This document shows, one piece after another, positions 1 through 9,486 of a stretch of 64,000 bases of DNA; position 1 is the stretch's first letter; the number at the start of each line of letters is the position of its first letter. The notes under the pieces were generated by a model that was not told the DNA's origin, ran no database searches, and saw nothing but the letters and a program-made list of their open reading frames with translations. The stretch is from Sphingomonas sp. CCH10-B3 (GTDB lineage: Bacteria > Pseudomonadota > Alphaproteobacteria > Sphingomonadales > Sphingomonadaceae). A program made the translations under genes and the position numbers. The stretch is from NCBI RefSeq assembly GCF_001556185.1, contig NZ_LSIJ01000009.1, positions 1 to 64,000 of the forward strand. Direction: 5' to 3'.

Positions 1-95
1 ACAAATCATGCTCGGACGAACCCAGAGCGGTGGCCTCATGAATAGTGGGGTCTAGACAGACTCGTAGTCAGCGGCAGACGGCGAATCTGCCCATC

Positions 96-1997
<1,902 letters not shown>

Positions 1998-2050
1998 TCA
2001 ATCGCTCCAAATAATGCGGAGCGAGGACGGATTTCGGGACTGAAAGCCGC

Positions 2051-2141
2051 TCCCTCCCTCCGCCCGTGCTAACGGGATCAGGTTCGGCGGGTCGCAGGCT
2101 CGTGCCTGCCTCTCAGGCGCCGTGTCAGCGCCGCCCCGGGG
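2051..2141 (-). promoter_or_regulatory. TPP riboswitch (THI element) upstream of thiC
   Basis: Read on the minus strand, the leader contains the two hallmark segments of the THI box. The first is CTGAGA inside a hairpin arm (around 2111-2118). The second is GACCCGCCGAACCTGATC followed by a GTTAGCAC loop and a GGCGGAGGGA tail (2051-2094). The spacer helix is a GC-rich GCAGGC/GCCTGC stem. Binding of thiamin pyrophosphate normally represses the downstream gene; in proteobacteria this often works by hiding the ribosome binding site. The element sits directly before thiC on the same strand. The assignment rests on these conserved strings, not on a covariance search. Confidence 0.93.
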
Positions 2142-2167
2142 AATGAAGCCCTTCTAATCGCAGCCGA

Positions 2168-3061
2168 TCAGAATGTATAGCCAAGCCCGATTGCGCCCAC
2201 GAACTGGTTGGGGCTGCCCGCCACGCTGACGATCGGGCTGCGCGCGAAATCGCCCTGCAGCCGGCTGTAGCTGCCGACAACATACAGCCCCAGCCCGTGC
2301 CGCAGATCGCCGGTGAGCGAATAGGTGCCGAGCGCCGAGACATTGTAATTCTTGAACCCGCCGCGCGCGTTGGTGAACACCGGCAGGCCGCTGCGCAGCG
2401 ATTCAGGCGCGCTGACGGTGAAATAGCTGCGCGCATAGCCATCGCCCGCCCAGGTGCCCGACAGCGAGACGCCGACATAGGCCTTGCGGCTGAGCGGGGT
2501 GCCGTAATTGACGGTCGGCGTAATGGTGTAGCTGTTGTGGATGCCGGTCGTATCGGCAAGCACGGTCACGCTCGCGCCGAGCGTGTCATAGGGGCTGGTG
2601 AACACGCCGGTCTTGGCGATGCCGAAATAGCCGCCCGCTTCGAAGGCGACCTTGCGCCCGTCGAGCTGCCGGACGCGTTGGTCGACGCGGCGCCCGACGC
2701 GGTTGAAGTTGACGTTGACCACCGGGCCGAACTGGATGTCGAGCCCGTGCGTCGACCGGTCGCGGAGCACATCGACGCTCAGCACCGTCCCGCGCGAGGC
2801 GAAGTTGAAGCCGGACACCCGGCCCCGGATCGCCGCTGCCGGTACGATCACATAATTGTTCGATCCTTCATAGCTTGGCACCACGGCAATGCCGCCGCCG
2901 ATGGTAATGGTGTCGCGACCGGTATCGGCATTGGGATCGACAGGACCGGAAATCGCGGCGCGATTGCCACCGGCGCTCTGCGCCTGCGCAGGTGCTGCGC
3001 CCAGTCCAATCAACAACAAGGCGGGCAGAACGCAGGCACGCGGCGGGCAGTTAGGAATCAC
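2168..3061 (-). CDS. MipA/OmpV family outer-membrane protein
   Basis: Probable outer-membrane beta-barrel of 297 residues. The N-terminus is a signal peptide with a hydrophobic core (residues 9-22) and an AQA cleavage site near residue 28. The mature start has the family's typical GGGIAVVPSYEGS string. The chain ends in aromatic YTF, as barrel proteins handled by the BAM machinery do. MipA was named as a scaffold for murein synthesis enzymes, but most members, this one included, have no tested role. The start codon appears to be GTG. The gene lies downstream of a DUF2141 gene on the same strand, about 70 bases apart. I am confident of the family and not of the function. Confidence 0.85.
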   Translation of the reverse strand: MIPNCPPRACVLPALLLIGLGAAPAQAQSAGGNRAAISGPVDPNADTGRDTITIGGGIAVVPSYEGSNNYVIVPAAAIRGRVSGFNFASRGTVLSVDVLRDRSTHGLDIQFGPVVNVNFNRVGRRVDQRVRQLDGRKVAFEAGGYFGIAKTGVFTSPYDTLGASVTVLADTTGIHNSYTITPTVNYGTPLSRKAYVGVSLSGTWAGDGYARSYFTVSAPESLRSGLPVFTNARGGFKNYNVSALGTYSLTGDLRHGLGLYVVGSYSRLQGDFARSPIVSVAGSPNQFVGAIGLGYTF

Positions 3062-3132
3062 GGACGGTCTCCGGGCTGAAAATCAGTCACCACAACGCCG
3101 CGTCAGCGCCAAAGGCTCCGTGCCCGTTGCGA

Positions 3133-3558
3133 TTACAGAAAATACCGCATTTCGATCGTTTGTGTGACGGGCGACGATTCGATACCGAACTCGGCGGATC
3201 GGAATCGCGGCGGCCCGAAATGGATCGCCGGGTTGCGCGAAAAGCCGAATCCTTCGCGCGGGATGCCCAGCAATGTGTCGAGCTTCGCATTGTTGTTCGC
3301 GTCGTGGATCACAGCGACGGCATATTGGCCATAGGGCAGTCCGGCGAAGTGCACGTCGCGCTCGCTTGCCGGCACCGAACGCGTGATGGCGTGCGCGTCA
3401 TCGACGCAGCCCGGAAAATTCTTCGGGTCGGCGGTCAGGCAGATGCGCAGCACGCCCTTGGCCGAACGCAGCCGGTCGATCCGCACGTCAAGCGAGCCGG
3501 TCGGCGCGGCCCCCGTCGCCAGCGCGACCAGTGTGAGCGCTGCTCCCAGCCGCCGCAT
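3133..3558 (-). CDS. DUF2141 domain protein, secreted
   Basis: Small predicted periplasmic protein of 141 residues. I start it at the ATG at 3558 because that begins a clear signal peptide (MRRLGAALTLVALATGAAP). An upstream ATG at 3657 would add an uncharacteristic 33-residue leader. The mature chain has the DUF2141 pattern: a conserved VRIDRLRSAKG strand, a middle GLPYGQYAVAVIHDANNN segment, and a C-terminal GFGFSRNP string. The biochemical role of the family is unknown. The 5' end overlaps the 3' end of the upstream sterol-desaturase-like gene by about 70 bases, so the two are probably co-transcribed. Confidence 0.8.
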   Translation of the reverse strand: MRRLGAALTLVALATGAAPTGSLDVRIDRLRSAKGVLRICLTADPKNFPGCVDDAHAITRSVPASERDVHFAGLPYGQYAVAVIHDANNNAKLDTLLGIPREGFGFSRNPAIHFGPPRFRSAEFGIESSPVTQTIEMRYFL

Positions 3559-4312
3559 GAACACCGCCCCCCGCGGTGCGCCGTGCGGTTGCATCGAAGC
3601 TGCCGAGCCCTCGGTCGGTGCCGCAGAGCCGGTCCCAGAATCTGAAATATAGCCCATAATTCCCCCTATACTCCGTGTGATGGCGCTGATGATGACTGGC
3701 CGTGATCAACCATCTCCCCAATGGCCCGGTCCAGATGAACCTAGGGAAAATCTCCCATCCCATATGATTGGTGACGCCCATCACCGTCATCACCGTCAGC
3801 ACGACGACCAGCGCGCTGACGTGGATGGGCACCGCGAGCACAAGCAGCGGAATGACGACCGCCCCGGTCAGTGCCTCGATCGGGTGGAACGCCATCGCGG
3901 CCCAAGCGGTCGGCGGGCGGCTGGCGTGATGGACGGCGTGGGCCAGCTTGAACAGCTTCGGCTGATGCATCCAGCGATGCGTCCAGTAGAACCAGCTGTC
4001 ATGCGCGAACAGGTAAAGGAAAATCGAAACCGGCCAATACCATAGAGGCCATGCCGAAAGATCGGTGTAGATCGCCGTCCAGCCGCGATTCTGCCACCCC
4101 CAAGCCAGGATGCCGGCCGGAATGCCGTAAATGGCGGCACTGGCGAGGCTCCAGCCGATCTCTCGGCGGATCTGGCGGTCGAGCCCGGCATAAAGGCCGG
4201 GATGCCGCAACCGCGTCGCCGCCGCAAAGGCGCCACTGACGAGCAGATAGCGCGTGCCGACGATCGCAATCATCGCGACGGTGGATATGGCGACAGCGAG
4301 CAAAATCGACAT
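3488..4312 (-). CDS. Sterol desaturase / fatty acid hydroxylase superfamily membrane protein
   Basis: Integral membrane di-iron oxygenase of about 274 residues. The superfamily's histidine clusters are all present: HDSWFYWTHRWMH, HAVHHAS, and a late HHQRHHTEY. They lie between hydrophobic helices that begin at the N-terminus (ILLAVAISTVAMIAIV). Such proteins hydroxylate or desaturate lipids, sterols or carotenoids. The substrate cannot be read from sequence. The position divergent to crtY, 142 bases away, makes a carotenoid-modifying role conceivable, but the protein is far larger than CrtZ and lacks its typical layout. I prefer the ATG at 4312 to a GTG at 4318. The last 45 or so residues are low-complexity and overlap the DUF2141 gene. 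Confidence 0.82.
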   Translation of the reverse strand: MSILLAVAISTVAMIAIVGTRYLLVSGAFAAATRLRHPGLYAGLDRQIRREIGWSLASAAIYGIPAGILAWGWQNRGWTAIYTDLSAWPLWYWPVSIFLYLFAHDSWFYWTHRWMHQPKLFKLAHAVHHASRPPTAWAAMAFHPIEALTGAVVIPLLVLAVPIHVSALVVVLTVMTVMGVTNHMGWEIFPRFIWTGPLGRWLITASHHQRHHTEYRGNYGLYFRFWDRLCGTDRGLGSFDATARRTAGGGVHAAAGSSAHTGRAGDGGRADRLA

Positions 4313-4454
4313 TTTCACTTCTTATGCGCTCCGAGTCGCCGATGGAAGCACGACAAGGTGCCAATGGGCCGAATAGCGCGCCCATGCCCACCAAAGATCG
4401 TCGGCGCGACACGAAAGGGTTTCACACGGCCCCCGCATTGGTTAGGCCAAGCCG

Positions 4455-5654
4455 ATGGCAGCCACGATCCAGTGCGATCTCGCGATTGTCGGCGGCGGGC
4501 TCGCCGGCGGGCTGATCGCGCTCGCGCTCGCCCGGAAGCACCCCGATCTCGATGTACGGCTTATCGAGGGCGGGCCGACGATCGGCGGCAACCATCTCTG
4601 GTCGTTCTTCGCGACCGACATCGCGCCAGGGGATCGCTGGATCGTCGAGCCGCTGATCTGCTACGACTGGGCATCCTACGACATCGCCTTCCCGGCGCAT
4701 GGGCGGACGATCGCCGCGCACTATCATTCGATCGAGTCCGAGCGACTCGATGCGGTGGTGCGCGCGGCGCTGCCCGCGCACGCGGTGATGACGGGGCAGC
4801 GCGTGGCAGAAGTCGGCGCGACCGGCGTGCTGTTGGAGGGCGGCGACCGGATCGATGCCAAGGGCGTGATCGACGCACGCGGCGCCGGCGACTATGCCAC
4901 GCTCGATCTCGGCTGGCAGAAATTCGTCGGCCGCGAATATGCGCTGCGCAAGCCCCATGACGTGGCGCGACCCGTGGTGATGGATGCAACGGTGCCGCAG
5001 ATCGACGGCTATCGCTTTGTCTATGTCCTGCCATTTTCGGAAACGCGGCTGTTCGTCGAGGACACTTATTACAGCGACACCCCCGATCTCTATCGCCCCC
5101 AGCCGGGCGGGCAAAACAGTGACCCGATCGGGACGCGGCTCGACGATTATGTCGCCAAGGGCGGCTGGGACGTCGACCATGTCGTGCGCGAGGAACAAGG
5201 CGCGCTGCCGGTCGCGCTCGGCGGCGATTTCGAAGCCTATTGGCGCAGCGGCGGCAAGGGCGTTGCCAAGGCCGGGATGCGTGCGGCGCTGTTCCACCCG
5301 ACCACCGGCTATTCGCTGCCCGATGCGGTGCGCACGGCCAGCCTGATCGCGCGCGCAACCGATCTGTCCGGCGCCGGGCTGCATGCGCTGACGCATGGCT
5401 TCGCCGCGCAGACATGGAAGGGGCGCGGCTTTTATCGCATGCTCGACAAAATGCTGTATCGCGCTGGCGAGCCCGAGGACCGATACCGCATCCTCGAACG
5501 CTTCTATCGGCTCAATCCCGCGTTGGTTGGGCGCTTTTACGCAGGACAAACCACCATGATCGACCAAGCACGCATCTTGCTGGGCAAGCCGCCCGTCAAG
5601 ATATCCGCCGCGATTCGCGCGATTGCCAGTTCGCCGCGGAGTAGCAAGGCATGA
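4455..5654 (+). CDS. crtY: Lycopene beta-cyclase CrtY
   Basis: Converts the linear ends of lycopene to beta-ionone rings, giving beta-carotene, at the membrane surface. The 399-residue protein opens with the dinucleotide-binding motif VGGGLAGG (residues 12-19) and the CrtY-typical GNHLWSFF string, and keeps the family's length. Its stop overlaps the crtI start by four bases (ATGA), which points to translational coupling in a crtY-crtI-LOG-crtB operon. The ATG at 4455 is the only sensible start. The gene for GGPP synthase (crtE) and any ring hydroxylase or ketolase must lie elsewhere. Confidence 0.95.
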   Translation: MAATIQCDLAIVGGGLAGGLIALALARKHPDLDVRLIEGGPTIGGNHLWSFFATDIAPGDRWIVEPLICYDWASYDIAFPAHGRTIAAHYHSIESERLDAVVRAALPAHAVMTGQRVAEVGATGVLLEGGDRIDAKGVIDARGAGDYATLDLGWQKFVGREYALRKPHDVARPVVMDATVPQIDGYRFVYVLPFSETRLFVEDTYYSDTPDLYRPQPGGQNSDPIGTRLDDYVAKGGWDVDHVVREEQGALPVALGGDFEAYWRSGGKGVAKAGMRAALFHPTTGYSLPDAVRTASLIARATDLSGAGLHALTHGFAAQTWKGRGFYRMLDKMLYRAGEPEDRYRILERFYRLNPALVGRFYAGQTTMIDQARILLGKPPVKISAAIRAIASSPRSSKA

Positions 5655-7129
5655 AGTCGGCCGTCGTCATCGGCGCCGGTTTCGGTGGCCTCGCGCTCGC
5701 CATCCGCCTGCAATCGGCAGGCGTGCAGACCACGATCGTCGAAGCGCGCGACAAACCCGGCGGGCGCGCCTATGTGTGGGAAAAGGACGGCTTCGTGTTC
5801 GACGCCGGCCCCACCGTCATCACCGATCCGCCGTGCATGCAGGAGCTATGGGCGCTGTCGGGCCGGTCGATGGACGATGACGTGCAGCTCGCCCCCGTGA
5901 TGCCCTTTTACCGGCTGAACTGGCCCGACGGCACCAATTTCGACTATTCGAACGACGAGCCGCAGCTGGCCGCCGAAATCGCCAAGCTCGATCCCGCCGA
6001 TGTCGATGGCTATCGCCGGTTCCTCGAATATTCGTCGGGCGTCTATACCGAGGGTTATCGCAAACTCGGCCATGTCGCCTTCCTCGACTTCGCATCGATG
6101 GTGCAGGCAGCGCCCAGCCTGATGAAATATCAGGCATGGCGGTCGGTCTATTCGATCGTGTCGAGCTACGTCAAAAGCCCGAAGCTGCGCGAGGCGCTGT
6201 CGTTCCACACGCTGCTGGTCGGCGGCAATCCGATGACGACGAGCAGCATCTATGCGCTGATCCACAAGCTGGAAAAGGACGGCGGCGTCTGGTTCGCGAT
6301 GGGCGGCACCAACAAGCTGATCGCAGGCATGGTCACCCATTTCGAGCGGCTGGGCGGCGTGCTGCGGCTGGCCGATCCGGTCGCGTCGATCGACACGCTC
6401 GGCGACCGGGCAACGGGTGTGACGACCAAAAGCGGCTGGTCGGTGCAGGCCGATGCGATCGCCAGCAACGCCGATGTCGTCCACAGCTACCGCGACCTGC
6501 TGAAGGGATCCCGCAGCGCCCAGCGCACCCGCGCAAGGCTCGAGCGCAAGAGCTATTCGCCGTCGCTGTTCGTCGTGCATTTCGGGCTGAAGGGCACATT
6601 CCCTGGCATCCCGCACCACATGATCCTGTTCGGGCCGCGCTATAAGGGGCTGCTCGACGACATTTATAACCACGGCGTGCTGGCCGAGGATTTCTCGCTC
6701 TATCTCCACCACCCGACCGTGACCGATCCGTCGATGGCGCCCGAGGGGCATTCGACATTCTACGCGCTGGCGCCGGTCCCGCATCAGGGCAAGTTCCCGG
6801 TCGACTGGGCCGAAATCGGCCCGATTCTCGAACACCGCATTCTCGACGAGATCGGCAAGCGGCTGATCCCCGACATCCACGATCGCATCGTCACGAAATT
6901 CCATTATGCGCCGAGCGATTTTTCGGCCGATCTCAACGCGCATCTGGGCAGCGCCTTCAGCCTTGAGCCGACGCTGCTGCAATCGGCCTATTTCCGCGTC
7001 CACAACCGTGACGACCATATCCCGAACTTGTATTTCGTCGGCGCGGGCACGCATCCGGGCGCGGGGATTCCCGGCGTGGTCGGGAGCGCAAAGGCGACGG
7101 CGAAACTGATGCTGGAGGAAGGGCGGTGA
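5651..7129 (+). CDS. crtI: Phytoene desaturase CrtI
   Basis: FAD-dependent desaturase that takes phytoene to lycopene, the substrate of the neighbouring cyclase. The 492-residue protein has an N-terminal dinucleotide-binding motif (GAGFGG, residues 8-13) followed by EARDKPGGRAYVW. The bacterial phytoene dehydrogenase signature is at the C-terminus (FVGAGTHPGAGIPGVVGSAK). Both are complete. Start and stop overlap the neighbours by four bases each (ATGA with crtY, GTGA with the LOG gene). Confidence 0.97.
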   Translation: MKSAVVIGAGFGGLALAIRLQSAGVQTTIVEARDKPGGRAYVWEKDGFVFDAGPTVITDPPCMQELWALSGRSMDDDVQLAPVMPFYRLNWPDGTNFDYSNDEPQLAAEIAKLDPADVDGYRRFLEYSSGVYTEGYRKLGHVAFLDFASMVQAAPSLMKYQAWRSVYSIVSSYVKSPKLREALSFHTLLVGGNPMTTSSIYALIHKLEKDGGVWFAMGGTNKLIAGMVTHFERLGGVLRLADPVASIDTLGDRATGVTTKSGWSVQADAIASNADVVHSYRDLLKGSRSAQRTRARLERKSYSPSLFVVHFGLKGTFPGIPHHMILFGPRYKGLLDDIYNHGVLAEDFSLYLHHPTVTDPSMAPEGHSTFYALAPVPHQGKFPVDWAEIGPILEHRILDEIGKRLIPDIHDRIVTKFHYAPSDFSADLNAHLGSAFSLEPTLLQSAYFRVHNRDDHIPNLYFVGAGTHPGAGIPGVVGSAKATAKLMLEEGR

Positions 7130-7707
7130 AACGCCTCGCCGTCTATTGCGGCTCCGCCTCACCTGCCGATCCGGTCTATATCGAGTCGGCCCGGGCCGTC
7201 GGCCGGTCGTTTGCCGAGCGCGGGATTGGCCTCGTCTATGGCGGCGGGCGGCTGGGGTTGATGGGGGCAGTCGCCGATGCGGCCCTCGAAGCCGGCGGCG
7301 ACGTGATCGGCATTATCCCTCAGGCTTTGGTCGATGCCGAAGTCGCGCATCGTGGCCTCACCGAACTCCACGTCTGCCGCACGATGCACGAGCGCAAACA
7401 GGCGTTCACCGATCTGTCCGACGGCTTCGTCACGCTGCCTGGCGGCACCGGCACGATGGATGAGCTCTGGGAAGCGCTGAGCTGGGCGCAGCTCGGCTAT
7501 CACGCCAAGCCGGTCGGCGTGCTCAATGTCGCGGGCTTTTATGACGGGCTGATCGCCTTTGCCGCGAAGATGGGCGAAGTCGGCTTCATTCGCCCGCAGC
7601 ATCAGGGACTGATGATCGTCGACACCACGCTCGACGGCCTGCTCGCCAAGATGGCGAACGCTGCGCCGATCACTACCATCCAGCAGATCGGCGCCCGCGA
7701 CCTGTGA
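7126..7707 (+). CDS. LOG family protein (TIGR00730), cytokinin-riboside-monophosphate phosphoribohydrolase type
   Basis: Rossmann-fold nucleotide hydrolase of 193 residues. The family active-site string PGGTGTMDE is at residues 105-113, and the partner motif MHERK at 87-91. Characterised LOG proteins cleave N6-substituted adenosine monophosphates to a free base and ribose 5-phosphate. Many bacterial members are really general nucleoside-monophosphate hydrolases and were once misnamed lysine decarboxylases. The gene starts with GTG overlapping the crtI stop (GTGA), and its own stop overlaps the crtB GTG start. It is therefore embedded in the carotenoid operon, although no carotenoid step needs it. 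Confidence 0.92.
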   Translation: MKRLAVYCGSASPADPVYIESARAVGRSFAERGIGLVYGGGRLGLMGAVADAALEAGGDVIGIIPQALVDAEVAHRGLTELHVCRTMHERKQAFTDLSDGFVTLPGGTGTMDELWEALSWAQLGYHAKPVGVLNVAGFYDGLIAFAAKMGEVGFIRPQHQGLMIVDTTLDGLLAKMANAAPITTIQQIGARDL

Positions 7708-8654
7708 CTCGCGCCGAAGTCGTCGAGGCAGCGCGGGTATCGATCGCGCGCGGATCGCGCAGCTTTGCCGCTGCGAGCAAGCTGTTCGACAAACCGACGC
7801 GCGAACGGGCCTGGCTGCTCTATAGCTGGTGCCGCGCGTGCGACGATATCGCCGACGGGCAGGATCATGGTCATGGCATGACGATCGTCGATGATCCGCA
7901 GGCGCGGGTCGCGCGGCTGGGCGTGCTGACCGAACTGGCGCTGGCGGGCGAGGCGACCGGTGATCCGCCGTTCGAGGCACTGCGGCTGGTCGTCGCCGAA
8001 ACTGGCCTGCCGCACGGGTTCGTGCGCGATCATATTGCGGGCTTCGCGCTCGATGCCGAAGGCTGGCGGCCAAGGACCGAGGACGATCTGCTGCGCTATT
8101 GCTACCATGTCGCCGGCGTGGTCGGCTGCATGATGGCGGTGGTGATGGGAGTCGATCCGGCCGACGACGCGACGCTCGACCGCGCATGCGACCTGGGGCT
8201 GGCGTTTCAACTCGCCAATATCGCCCGCGACATCGACGAGGATGCCAGCGTCGGTCGCTGTTATCTGCCGACCGACTGGTTGGCGGAAAAGGATATTCCC
8301 GTTGCCGAGCTGATGGCAGCGAAGCACCGGCCCGCGCTGACCGAGTTGGTCGCGCGGCTCACCGATCGCGCGGCGGCGTTCGAGCAGAGCGCGCGCGGCG
8401 GCACGCCGGCGCTTCGCTTTCGCTCGGCGTGGGCCGTGCTCGCAGCGGCCAAAATCTATGGCGATATCGGGCGCAAGGTGGCAGCGCTCGGCGGGCAGGC
8501 ATGGGATGCGCGCGTCACCACCTCGGCGCGCGAGAAGCTCGGCGCGATTGCGCTGTCATGGCGTCAGGCGCGAGCGCGCGCGCAGCTTTACCGTGCAAGC
8601 CCGCGCGCTGCGCTCTGGCAGCGGCCCCGGCATCGGATCGAAGAACGCGCCTAA
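7704..8654 (+). CDS. crtB: Phytoene synthase CrtB
   Basis: Condenses two geranylgeranyl diphosphates to phytoene, the first committed carotenoid step. The 316-residue protein has both aspartate-rich, magnesium-binding motifs of squalene/phytoene synthases: DDIAD (residues 47-51) and ARDIDED (174-180) within the LANIARDIDED signature. It also has the early GSRSFA string. It starts with GTG overlapping the stop of the LOG gene and is the last gene of the crt operon. No clear terminator follows. Confidence 0.95.
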   Translation: MTRAEVVEAARVSIARGSRSFAAASKLFDKPTRERAWLLYSWCRACDDIADGQDHGHGMTIVDDPQARVARLGVLTELALAGEATGDPPFEALRLVVAETGLPHGFVRDHIAGFALDAEGWRPRTEDDLLRYCYHVAGVVGCMMAVVMGVDPADDATLDRACDLGLAFQLANIARDIDEDASVGRCYLPTDWLAEKDIPVAELMAAKHRPALTELVARLTDRAAAFEQSARGGTPALRFRSAWAVLAAAKIYGDIGRKVAALGGQAWDARVTTSAREKLGAIALSWRQARARAQLYRASPRAALWQRPRHRIEERA

Positions 8655-9145
8655 CGCTGCGTCAACCGTGTATCGTCCGCATTCGGTGAGACTTGCCGGG
8701 CTAGAGCCAAGGGCCAAAGGGGTAAGGACGAATCGGCGTGTCGTTCAATGAAGCATCGTCAAGAATGCGGGTGCCGCGCCGGATCGCGATGACGCCGGTG
8801 CGCCCGACCGCGCTTGCCACGCTGCTTCGGCGGCGCGCGGTGGCAGCTTCGTCAGGACTCGACGATCTGGAATCGATGCTGCGGGAGCGGATTCTGGGGT
8901 CACTACCGACGCAGCTGGGTTCAGCTGCCGGCGACTGTGCCCCGCCACGTGCGGAACCGGCGGTAAAGATTATCACCATGGCGCCGCGAAAACCGGTCGT
9001 AGCCGCTCCGCAAAGAATTGACGGGATGCAGCGTGGCTGGGGAAGCGAGAACGATCCGACGCCGGCAAACGCAGGCGCCCGGACAGCCGCCGGTCAACCC
9101 GATCGCGCGCGCGGGCTGTCGCTCTTTTCCGACTGACCGATTGGT
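8655..9145 (+). other. Gene-poor stretch after crtB
   Basis: These 490 bases hold no gene I can defend. One plus-strand frame is open from a GTG at 8738 (or ATG at 8765 or 8789) to a stop at 9136 and contains the string VKIITMAPRKPVVAAP. Its third-position GC is visibly lower than in the neighbours, and nothing in it is recognisable. A minus-strand frame at 8701-8979 is equally weak. I see no RNA gene. It may carry the end of the crt transcript and a decayed or lineage-specific gene. Confidence 0.4.
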
Positions 9146-9384
9146 TCAGCTGCGGGCGCGGCGAATGGTGGCCGTGCGACGGTCGGCCATCCGCACCCCG
9201 GCTTCGCGACAGGACGCCGCAATCACCGGATAATCGATGTCGCTGTTGCGGACGATCGCGGTTGGCATCGCCATCTGGCACGCGTGATCGAGGGATAGCG
9301 GACCGGCACGATCCGCGCCTCGGCACAGGCCTGTTCGTCGTCTCCACACCCCAGGATTGCCATCACATAATAGAGCGGTCCCAT
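9146..9384 (-). pseudogene. Small conserved sphingomonad-type protein, frameshifted
   Basis: Reading left from an ATG at 9384, which has a GGGAG Shine-Dalgarno about 7 bases upstream, the frame gives MGPLYYVMAILGCGDD through VRYP. It then goes out of frame. The next frame resumes with LDHACQMAMPTAIVRNSD and runs to a stop at 9146. The two halves join at the CCC run at 9292-9294. One extra C there restores a single frame of about 78 residues ending in an arginine-rich tail. From memory, short proteins beginning GPLYYVMAILGCGD with a few conserved cysteines are common in sphingomonads and have no known function. A real one-base deletion or a homopolymer sequencing error would look the same. Confidence 0.6.
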
Positions 9385-9486
9385 CGTGCTGCTCCCATCT
9401 GGAGCCGATTCAATCGTTCAGACGCGGGCCGGGTTCCCTGCGGCGGAGCTTTCGCGCGCGGGCATCGCATCCTACATGCGGTGGAG

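Noticed and set aside
3488..4312. Naming the hydroxylase crtZ or crtG from its place beside crtY
   Set aside because: Length and histidine spacing do not fit CrtZ, and position alone is not enough for a gene name.
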